A stretch of 32,559 nucleotides of DNA from JBDRDI01 sp043820875. GTDB taxonomy: Bacteria > Patescibacteriota > Patescibacteriia > Patescibacteriales > UBA12075. Positions 16,471-22,823 of the stretch are shown in pieces. The notes below the pieces were generated by a model. The model was not told the origin of the DNA. It saw only the letters and a list, made by a program, of their open reading frames with translations, and ran no database searches. Positions within the stretch are counted from its first letter, which is position 1. Each line of letters opens with the position of its first letter. The stretch is taken from the NCBI GenBank assembly GCA_043820875.1, contig JBDRDI010000018.1, forward strand, positions 1 through 32,559, in the 5' to 3' direction. Made by a program: the position numbers and the translations under genes.

Positions 16471-16917
16471 AATATTAAAATATTAATTTATTATTTTAAA
16501 AAATAAGATAATAATTTACATTATCTCTTACGGGCGCAAAAAAATCTCAAGGCCTATACGGCTTGAGTCGGTATTGTCTAATTTTAGCTAAGCAAAAATG
16601 TCCACCACTCTTTTAATTAATATTAATTATGCATGGAGATTAATATCAAAAAAACAAAAAAACGGCCCTTAATCATACTATAAAAGTACGACATTTTTCC
16701 GTTTCTATATTTTTCCGACATTTATTGCTTATTGATTTTAAAGTTTGACAATTTAAAACATTTTTGTCAAATATACACAACCTAAATAATAGCAAATAAT
16801 TTTTTATATGTCAAGTAAAAAGAAGCATTAATATTTTGTCTAATTTTTATCTAATTTTAGATATTTCTTTTGTATTATTCATAAGTTATACACAAGACTA
16901 ATAAATCTATAAATAAT
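16471..16917. other. 447-nt gene-free rpoB leader region
   Basis: No convincing gene is seen on either strand. On the minus strand it carries a terminator-like hairpin at 16538-16567, a 7-bp hairpin with one G-U pair around 16676-16694, a TATTAAT/ATTAATA inverted repeat near 16622-16646, and an operator-like inverted repeat TTTGACAA...TTTGTCAAA at 16743-16771. I could not place a full promoter with good spacing. It probably holds the 3' untranslated region of the upstream operon and the rpoB promoter and leader. Confidence 0.5.
16538..16567 (-). terminator. Terminator or attenuator upstream of rpoB
   Basis: Minus strand: CTCAAGCC, loop GTATA, then GGCCTTGAG (one bulge), followed by A and seven T (16544-16538). 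It ends 68 nt before the rpoB ATG. If the rpoB promoter lies upstream it is an attenuator; if downstream it only ends the operon of the 16918 gene, which would be 350 nt away. Confidence 0.6.
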
Positions 16918-17280
16918 TTATAAATTATGTAAAAGTTTGCCAAGTCCAAAAGAAAATAAATTTGCGAGTAATGAAATAAAAAAAGCGTTCCGGAATGAAA
17001 GCTTAAAATATATTTTATAAAATATTGCTTCAACCGCAAAAGCAAAAATTTCTGAAATCCAAATGGCAATACTGAAATTCAAAAACAAATATGGAGACAC
17101 AAACCAAACATACGGCAGGGTTAACAAATTCGCAAACATAATCGCCAAAAATATTTCCGCGTTTGACAACGATTGTTTTCTCACGTCTAAAATTTTTCTT
17201 AATATCAAAAAAACAACAATACTTTCCGCGAGTATAGTAATAATTAAATATAGTAGAAAACTATAAGCGTAATGTTGCAT
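16918..17280 (-). CDS. Small integral membrane protein, function unknown
   Basis: 120 residues, almost entirely hydrophobic, with about four predicted membrane helices (roughly 8-28, 42-64, 66-88, 98-116) and few charged residues. I recognise no family. The ATG at 17280 follows directly on the stop of the exported-protein gene (17283-17281), so the two are almost surely co-translated. A partnership in which this protein handles the exported one in the membrane is possible but only from position. Nearly every residue is encoded by AT-rich codons, like its neighbours. Confidence 0.7.
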   Translation of the reverse strand: MQHYAYSFLLYLIITILAESIVVFLILRKILDVRKQSLSNAEIFLAIMFANLLTLPYVWFVSPYLFLNFSIAIWISEIFAFAVEAIFYKIYFKLSFRNAFFISLLANLFSFGLGKLLHNL

Positions 17281-17997
17281 TTAGAATAATGATATAAAGA
17301 AATTCCAAATTTTTTTCCACCAAGAAATGTGTTGAGGCGGAGTAGAAACTTCTTGGGACGATTGATTTAGAGTTTCGGCATTAACCAAAAGTATATTATT
17401 ACCAACGACTTGCTGAGGCAAATATGTTAAAGTTTCTTCTCCAATTAAACAATCTTTTATGCCGCCATTCCAGCCCGTTCCACAATCAGAATCGTCTGCA
17501 CCTTGTCTAATGTAAAAATCAGACTTAAACGGAAATTTAACATATTTATTATCTATTGTCGCCGTTTCATCTTCTCTTTCGCCAAATTTTGAATTAAGCA
17601 AAGAATCATTTCGGGAAATTATAAAATTATAAATGTTCGCATCAAAACTCTTATTGTCCTTCGGAGACATTTGAGTCCCTTCATCTGCACCTGTGGTTAA
17701 AAATAAACCATCAATGCCGCCGTTGTTTTCAAAATAATTTTTGTCTAAAGCAAAATATGTATTTGCTCCATAACCGTCAGGACTAACATAGGTATCAGCC
17801 AACGAATAGTAATTTCCGTAACGCGAAGCATACTCAATAATAACATACTTATCAGTAAAATCGCCCAAGCCCACTTTTACATTCAAATGTGTGCTCAGAT
17901 AAGGTGGAGTAGCCGGAGCGGCGTCGGCCAAGGCCTGATTTTTAAAAGACAAACTCAATAAAATAAGCAAGCCGATTATAAATATTTTATTTTTCAT
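17281..17997 (-). CDS. Exported protein, function unknown
   Basis: 238 residues from the ATG at 17997, which places a clean signal peptide (MKNKIFIIGLLILLSLSF, cleavage likely after NQALA). The frame stays open to a start at 18066, abutting murE, but that would add 23 residues with a second hydrophobic stretch. The mature part is rich in Tyr, Asp, Asn and Gly with two Cys near each other (DDSDCGTGWNGGIKDC), a beta-rich look. It ends with a Ser/Gln/Pro linker and an aromatic, basic-hydrophobic tail (SWWKKIWNFFISLF) that could sit in the membrane. No family recognised. Operon: murE-type gene, this, membrane protein. Confidence 0.75.
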   Translation of the reverse strand: MKNKIFIIGLLILLSLSFKNQALADAAPATPPYLSTHLNVKVGLGDFTDKYVIIEYASRYGNYYSLADTYVSPDGYGANTYFALDKNYFENNGGIDGLFLTTGADEGTQMSPKDNKSFDANIYNFIISRNDSLLNSKFGEREDETATIDNKYVKFPFKSDFYIRQGADDSDCGTGWNGGIKDCLIGEETLTYLPQQVVGNNILLVNAETLNQSSQEVSTPPQHISWWKKIWNFFISLF

Positions 17998-18066
17998 ACG
18001 GGTTTGATTTAATATTAAATTTATTATAATTAAGCTGATTGTAGCAATTTTTTTAAAGAAACACAA

Positions 18067-19464
18067 TTATTTTTTATCTCTCAAAACCTCGCTCGCCACC
18101 TTTCGGTCATCCCATTTTATTTTTTCGCCGTCAGCAACACAGATCGCCTGCTCACAACCTTTACCTGTTATCAGAACTATGTCGTTTTCGTTCGCGAGAG
18201 AGATGGCTTTTTTTATGGCTTCGCGCCGGTCAAGAATCGCCCATAAATTTTCGTTTTTCTTTTTTCCGGCTTTTTCTGCGCCAAAAACCACTTGATCAAT
18301 AACAATTTGAGGATCGTCATCGTACGGATCTTCGTTGGTGACAATTACAAAATCAGCTTTCTCGGCTGCAATTTTTCCAAGGAGCGGACGACGCGCGATG
18401 TCTCTGCCTCCGCCGGTTGAACCAAGTAAATGAATAATTTTATTATGTTCCAAAGATTCTATGGCGCCATAAAGTTTTAAAATCGCGTTTGGTTCAAAAG
18501 CGTAATCAACTATAACTGTAAAATTTTGTCCTTCATCAATCGTTTCCATGCGACCCGGAATTCCGTTGATTTTTTCAAGTCCGCTTTTAATTTTTTCTTT
18601 TGGCAAGTTTTCTCCAAAACCAACACAAACCGCGTTCATGGCATTGGTCGCGCTGAATTCTCCAAGAAGTTTAAGTTTAATATTTATTCCGCTTGTTTTA
18701 AATTCCGCGCCCTTGGCGCTTGTCTTGATATTACCGTATTTAACAAACAGTGCTTCCTCGTTTGTATTTAATTCTATGCCGTCCTTGCCGGTATAAATAA
18801 TTTTTTGTTCAGACCAAAAGTCAACAAAATATTCCGCGTGCTCATCATCTCCATTGATAATAATGGTTTTTTTGATGCGATTTAATTCAATTTTTTTCAA
18901 ACCGGAAGGTCTCTTAATTACTTTCTTTTTGTTATCCGCGTATTTCACTCCGCATCCTCTCAAGTGCGCGAATAATTTTCCTTTTTCCTTTTTATAATTT
19001 TCAAAACTGCCGTGGGATTCAATATGCTCCGGATAAAGTCCGGTAAAAATCAAAGTGTCGTAATTGATAAAACGATGGCGAAATTGGCGGATGCCTTCCG
19101 AGGTTGTTTCAATAACCGCGTATTGGCAACCGTTTTTGACCATCTCCCTCAATATCTTTTGTGTAAAAAACCTGCCGGGCATAGTTATTTTTTTATCATT
19201 CAACCATTCTCTCCGACCATCATTAAACATGGCCGTGGAGGTAAGGCCGACTTTATATCCGGCTGATTTCAACATTTTAGCAATTAAAAAAACGCTGGTG
19301 GTTTTTCCGGTCGTACCGGTGACGCCAATAACAATCAAGTCCTCGCTGGGAAACCCGTAAATCGCCGCGGCCACAAAACTTAATAAAAAATGATAAACGG
19401 GTTGCAAAACGCGAAACAATTTTGTCGGGATTATTTTTTTTATAATATAAAGTATTTTTTCCAT
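18067..19464 (-). CDS. murE: MurE-like Mur ligase (UDP-MurNAc-peptide synthetase)
   Basis: ATP-dependent Mur ligase of cell-wall precursor synthesis; MurE adds the third residue of the stem peptide. 465 residues. The ATP-binding loop GVTGTTGKTT is at about 47-56; in typical MurE it is near 110, so the N-terminal UDP-binding domain is missing and replaced by about 45 residues with a hydrophobic stretch (YHFLLSFVAAAIYGF). The middle domain has ETTSEG and the Lys region; the C-terminal domain has LGSTGGGRDIARRPLLG. The substrate loop reads TNEDPYDDDP, lacking the DNPR of diaminopimelate-adding enzymes, so the added amino acid is uncertain. A related Mur-ligase role is possible. Confidence 0.88.
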   Translation of the reverse strand: MEKILYIIKKIIPTKLFRVLQPVYHFLLSFVAAAIYGFPSEDLIVIGVTGTTGKTTSVFLIAKMLKSAGYKVGLTSTAMFNDGRREWLNDKKITMPGRFFTQKILREMVKNGCQYAVIETTSEGIRQFRHRFINYDTLIFTGLYPEHIESHGSFENYKKEKGKLFAHLRGCGVKYADNKKKVIKRPSGLKKIELNRIKKTIIINGDDEHAEYFVDFWSEQKIIYTGKDGIELNTNEEALFVKYGNIKTSAKGAEFKTSGINIKLKLLGEFSATNAMNAVCVGFGENLPKEKIKSGLEKINGIPGRMETIDEGQNFTVIVDYAFEPNAILKLYGAIESLEHNKIIHLLGSTGGGRDIARRPLLGKIAAEKADFVIVTNEDPYDDDPQIVIDQVVFGAEKAGKKKNENLWAILDRREAIKKAISLANENDIVLITGKGCEQAICVADGEKIKWDDRKVASEVLRDKK

Positions 19465-19479
19465 AAAAATTTTACAAAA

Positions 19480-19508
19480 TTGACAAAATCAAAAAAATGA
19501 TATATTAT
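19480..19508 (+). promoter_or_regulatory. Strong sigma-70-type promoter for a small RNA
   Basis: TTGACA (19480-19485), a 17-nt spacer, then TATTAT (19503-19508); TATAAT also overlaps at 19506-19511. Transcription should start near 19515, the first base of the structured RNA. It is divergent from murE, whose ATG is only 16 bp to the left. Confidence 0.65.
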
Positions 19509-19514
19509 AATAAT

Positions 19515-19612
19515 GTGCTTGCGGGCGCAAGCCCCGTTCGGCTAATCCTTCGGATCATAAGCCGATAAGCAGGCACAACAAAAACACTCTCAACAATGAG
19601 GGTGTTTTTGTT
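19515..19612 (+). ncRNA. Candidate small structured RNA with its own terminator
   Basis: About 98 nt from the predicted start to the terminator end. An 8-bp closing helix (GTGCTTGC 19515-19522 with GCAGGCAC 19569-19576, one U-G pair) encloses a GGGC-GCAA-GCCC hairpin with a GNRA loop and a second hairpin (TCGGCT 19538-19543 with AGCCGA 19560-19565, inner ATCC/GGAT). A 14-bp terminator (19579-19592 with 19597-19610, one U-G pair) and a T run follow. Both odd pairs are U-G on the plus strand but C-A mismatches on the minus strand. An alternative hairpin, GCTTGC-GGGC-GCAAGC, competes with the closing helix. It matches no RNA family I know (not tRNA, SRP RNA or tmRNA). The terminator also overlaps the stop of the convergent gene at 19612. 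Confidence 0.6.
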
Positions 19613-20088
19613 TATTCATACTCAATTTTTTTTGAACCTATTATTCTGTTATTATTGCTCAATCTCCAATACGGCATAACGCTCCAAAAATGGAATTTGC
19701 CATCTCCAATTCTTCTAGCCACAACATTAATGCGAATACGTTTTGTAAAATTCACAATGGCAAAAAACCCGAACCATTCAACTGTTTTTGTTTTACGAAG
19801 TCCGTTTTTGTCATAATTACCAACAGGACAGATGGAACGCCTATATTCCTGAATAGTTGTGGTTTTCTTTAAAATTTCCATAGCATCATTAAAATAAATA
19901 AACTTATTTAATTGCGCTCTCTTACTTCTTTCGCTACGATTATTATCATATCGCAAATGGTGAAATCCGTCGGAATTAAAAACAATATTTGTTTTTAACG
20001 CTGGGCAATAGACACTCTTTATTTTTTCGTAAATTTCCTGAGTAGCTATTTTTAATTTATTAAATTTTTCTAAATCAATATTTTCCAT
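19612..20088 (-). CDS. Small protein resembling BECR-fold (Barnase-EndoU-ColicinE5/RelE) nucleases
   Basis: 158 residues, no signal peptide. The C-terminal third (VEWFGFFAIVNFTKRIRINV, then VARRIGDGKFHFWSVMPYW) looks like the end of phage-type BECR nuclease proteins, where strands are followed by a G-x-G-K-x-H-F-x-S-V-x-P motif. That is from memory of the pattern, so the family call is tentative. The N-terminal half is helical and charged and contains GFHHLRYD. Start: ATG at 20088, 4 nt after the FemAB-type gene. It is the last gene of the U32-ruvA-unknown-FemAB run and ends in a hairpin shared with the convergent small RNA. If it is a nuclease, no immunity gene is evident beside it. Confidence 0.5.
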   Translation of the reverse strand: MENIDLEKFNKLKIATQEIYEKIKSVYCPALKTNIVFNSDGFHHLRYDNNRSERSKRAQLNKFIYFNDAMEILKKTTTIQEYRRSICPVGNYDKNGLRKTKTVEWFGFFAIVNFTKRIRINVVARRIGDGKFHFWSVMPYWRLSNNNRIIGSKKIEYE

Positions 20089-20092
20089 AGTT

Positions 20093-21070
20093 TTATATTA
20101 TTCTCCTCACCCATCTCCCAACCCTATAAACATTATACCAAAAATTATCAAAAACAATATCATACGTCCCGGAATATTTAACTTCTTGTCCGCCGAATCC
20201 TTTTTTGAATCTGGTCACGCCCGGCCACTTCTTTTCATCAATACCAAAAAAATCATAATATTTTATTCCCTTGTTTTTCGCGTCCATGATTGCCTGCCAT
20301 TGCAAAAGATACGGAGCCATAATATTGCGATATTTATTTGATGACGCGCCGTGGATATATGTGGCCGTGTCGCCAAAAAAAGAAATGATTGTTCCGGCGA
20401 TTATTCGGCCTTCATATTCGGCCAAATATAATTTTATAAAATTGATATCCAGCATTTTTCTATAATATTCTTTTCCGTGCGTCCGAAATTTGTCGCGCCC
20501 GCGCGTTTCTTTCATCAGCTCCCAAAATTCTTCAAAGCGCTCCGCGTCAACCACAATATTTACTTTCTTCTTTTCTGCCAGACGAATATTGTATCTTGTT
20601 TTTTGATGCATCGCAATGAGCAAATCTTCTTCTCTTTTTTCTAAATCCAAAATCATGGTGCTGTGTGGCTGAACATCAATGGTCTTTACTGAATTTTTTA
20701 TTTGCGGAATTTCCGACAATGGTTCGTATCGCAAAAAAACAGAGTTTTCTTTTTCCGCTAAATTTTTAACTTCTTGCCAAAATAATTTTTGCACCGCATC
20801 GTTCCGGCAGAGTCTCTCCGCAGAGGACTCTGCCGCGTCAGCGATATCCAGTCGCGGGCAATAAAAATAATGTTTATTAAAAATTATTTTTTTATTAATT
20901 ATGGTCGCGGCAAAAATAATCTCGTCACCGTCCTCTATACCGATTCTAAAAATATTATTCTGCGATTTTTGAAATTCGCCCCACTCCCACGATTGCAAAA
21001 ACTGCGCCTCTCTTTGCGTCAGCGCATATTTGTCGTAATCTTCTTTGTTAATATTATCTATTAATTTCAT
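20093..21070 (-). CDS. FemAB/FemX-type peptidyltransferase with a repeat-encoded insert
   Basis: 325 residues of the FemAB family (double GNAT fold), which adds amino acids from aminoacyl-tRNA to peptidoglycan stem or bridge peptides in the cytoplasm. Signatures: FLQSWEWGEFQ near residue 24, HQKTRYNIRLAEKK in the middle, IAGTIISFFGDTATYIHGASS, and YYDFFGID with FKKGFGG toward the end. Residues about 79-89 (AAESSAERLCR) are encoded by a 31-bp palindromic repeat that also lies, non-coding, at 3764-3887; it falls in a loop after FYCPRLDI and keeps the frame open. The start is 1 nt past the unknown gene's stop (TAA, 1 nt, ATG), so the two are coupled. Cell-wall cross-bridge synthesis is the likely role; the amino acid added is unknown. 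Confidence 0.88.
   Translation of the reverse strand: MKLIDNINKEDYDKYALTQREAQFLQSWEWGEFQKSQNNIFRIGIEDGDEIIFAATIINKKIIFNKHYFYCPRLDIADAAESSAERLCRNDAVQKLFWQEVKNLAEKENSVFLRYEPLSEIPQIKNSVKTIDVQPHSTMILDLEKREEDLLIAMHQKTRYNIRLAEKKKVNIVVDAERFEEFWELMKETRGRDKFRTHGKEYYRKMLDINFIKLYLAEYEGRIIAGTIISFFGDTATYIHGASSNKYRNIMAPYLLQWQAIMDAKNKGIKYYDFFGIDEKKWPGVTRFKKGFGGQEVKYSGTYDIVFDNFWYNVYRVGRWVRRII
20805..20835. repeat. 31-bp palindromic repeat inside the FemAB-type gene
   Basis: Perfect 10-bp arms (CGGCAGAGTC and GACTCTGCCG) around the 11-bp loop TCTCCGCAGAG. Same loop and length as the three copies at 3764-3887; arms differ from the 3764 copy by one base, and here the stem is fully paired. Read on the coding (minus) strand it gives AAESSAERLCR with no stop. 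Confidence 0.92.
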
Positions 21071-21071
21071 T

Positions 21072-22238
21072 TTATAATTTTATTTTTCTCTCTATAAACT
21101 TGTCTTTATCTACAATTATCTTAACTCTTTTTTTCAACCATTCTAATTTTTCATTTTTACTGCCCTTGAATGTCTCCCCTTTAATTTTTATATCTTTTAA
21201 AACTTCGATAAGTTCATCTTTTATTTGCATTCTTTCTAAAAATTCCGACATTATCTGATTACTATTTATTATTTCATCAATTTCTTCTGGTTTAATTTTA
21301 CTCCAATTTTTTTCAAAAATTTTAAACTGCTCTTCTGCTTTTTTTTCGTATTCCACAAACTCCGGATTATAATCTCTTAAAATAATTTTTCCTCTTCTTC
21401 TTTCTTCTGGCAAATATAATTTTAAAAATTTTTCTACAGGAATAATTCCTAATTTATTTTTAATCGGCAATTCTCCTTTTTGCGCCAATTCTTGTAATCT
21501 TTTTTTGTTAATATTACCATGCTGGTCAACAAACTGGAGCCACGCATTATCACTATCGGATGATAATTCCTCGTCTTGAATTTCAAAACCATATCTACTC
21601 ATGCCCGGCCTACCCATTATCCAACTAACTCCATAAACAACGTTTACTTGACTATTATTATCAACAATATCAATGGCGATTTTGGACATATCGTCTTTTA
21701 TTTTTGTTATCACGTCTTTCCCAATATTTCCTTTGTTGTTTTTATAAAACCACTCAAAATGTATTTCCGCACAATCATCATAATCTTTTATTCCATACTT
21801 TTTTTGAACATCTTCACTAATCCCATACTGTGCAGGGAAACCCTTTGTCAAACCGTAATAAACCAATTCTGATTTTTTTTCTCTCTCTTTTTCTTCCGGA
21901 GCTGGAGCCAATTCTCCCAATGCTTCTTCAATACAATTTTCTATTTTATCAGGATCATTAGATTCACAAATAGATTTTACTTTATCCAAAATTTCTTTAA
22001 CTTTTTGATTTATCATTTCCTTATCATCAGTTTTTAATCTTTCTCTTATGTTCCATTCCAAATATCTGATTAAGCCAAAATGTTTTTTGATACCATCCAT
22101 TAAGTCTATTCTCTCGACCCCTGCTCTTTGTTGAGCAAACTCTAATTTAATTAAATTAATTTTTCTATAAAGCTGTCGTTCATGATCAATTTGTGACCCT
22201 GCCTCAATCGGTTGTGTGATTGTTTCTAAATTCATCAT
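21072..22238 (-). CDS. Protein of unknown function
   Basis: 388 residues, no signal peptide or membrane segment. I recognise no family. The first 125 residues are charged and helical (a likely coiled coil through RLKTDDKEMINQKVKEILDK) and end in a Glu/Lys/Pro linker. The centre (about 125-240, LVYYGLTKGFPAQYGI to GVSWIMGRPGMSRYGFEI) looks like a mixed alpha/beta globular domain. The last 130 residues are again helical and rich in Lys and Glu. It sits tightly between ruvA (3 nt upstream) and the FemAB-type gene (1 nt downstream), so it is expressed with them. The initiation site is ATGATG at 22238. Confidence 0.8.
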   Translation of the reverse strand: MMNLETITQPIEAGSQIDHERQLYRKINLIKLEFAQQRAGVERIDLMDGIKKHFGLIRYLEWNIRERLKTDDKEMINQKVKEILDKVKSICESNDPDKIENCIEEALGELAPAPEEKEREKKSELVYYGLTKGFPAQYGISEDVQKKYGIKDYDDCAEIHFEWFYKNNKGNIGKDVITKIKDDMSKIAIDIVDNNSQVNVVYGVSWIMGRPGMSRYGFEIQDEELSSDSDNAWLQFVDQHGNINKKRLQELAQKGELPIKNKLGIIPVEKFLKLYLPEERRRGKIILRDYNPEFVEYEKKAEEQFKIFEKNWSKIKPEEIDEIINSNQIMSEFLERMQIKDELIEVLKDIKIKGETFKGSKNEKLEWLKKRVKIIVDKDKFIERKIKL

Positions 22239-22241
22239 ATC

Positions 22242-22823
22242 TTATTTTATATTCTTCAAAGCTTTTTTAACCCTCTCGGAGCTGTCTGTGATTTTCGCGT
22301 CAACTTGGCGGAGCGCTTCGCGCGCTTGCCGATCTGAATATCCCAAAGAAGTTAAAGCGTCAATTTCGTCCATGGTGGTGTCGCTTGTTTCTTCTTCATC
22401 CGCGGTTATATTATTCTTCATGATTTTTTTAATTTTTCCTCCCAACTCCAAAGCAACACGCTCCGCGATTTTCACGCTTACTCCGCACATTTTGGCAAGA
22501 AGCGCGGCATCTTCTTTGTTTATCGCTTTCTTTATATCATTTGCGCTTGCTCCGGAAACAATTCCCAAAGCCGTTTTTGGTCCAATGCCGGATACTGTCA
22601 AAAGCAACTCAAACAATTCCAATTCTTCATCGGTTTTAAATCCATAAAGATCATAAGCGTCTTCTTTAATTCGTTCATAAATATAAAATTCAGCCTCGGA
22701 ACCCAAGGGCAAATCCGAATACAGCAATTCGCTCGCATAAATCTTATACCCCACGTTATTCGCAACAACAACAGAATACCCTTTTCCTTTTTTAATAATT
22801 TTCCCTTTTATATATGCAATCAT
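22242..22823 (-). CDS. ruvA: Holliday junction branch migration protein RuvA
   Basis: DNA-binding subunit of the RuvAB branch-migration complex. 193 residues, normal length. Starts MIAYIKGKIIKK with the N-terminal OB-fold (1-64; GYKIYASE, AEFYIYERIKEDAYDLYGF), followed by the helix-hairpin-helix region (about 70-130; LLTVSGIGPKTALGIVSG and CGVSVKIAERVALELGGKI) and a C-terminal RuvB-binding domain (DALTSLGYSDRQAREAL). The ATG overlaps the stop of the U32 gene (ATGA-type overlap at 22820-22823). ruvB and ruvC are not in this window. Confidence 0.96.
   Translation of the reverse strand: MIAYIKGKIIKKGKGYSVVVANNVGYKIYASELLYSDLPLGSEAEFYIYERIKEDAYDLYGFKTDEELELFELLLTVSGIGPKTALGIVSGASANDIKKAINKEDAALLAKMCGVSVKIAERVALELGGKIKKIMKNNITADEEETSDTTMDEIDALTSLGYSDRQAREALRQVDAKITDSSERVKKALKNIK

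Noticed and set aside
16743..16771. TTGACA at 16745 as a promoter
   Set aside because: No good -10 box at 16-18 nt on either strand; it is better described as an inverted repeat.
19513..19545. Ten-codon open frame (ATG at 19513) in the small-RNA cassette
   Set aside because: The predicted transcription start (about 19515) lies after the ATG and there is no ribosome site; the RNA structure explains the sequence better.
19515..19576. tRNA gene at the 8-bp closing stem
   Set aside because: No T-loop TTCRANY, no anticodon arm of normal size and no CCA-type 3' end.
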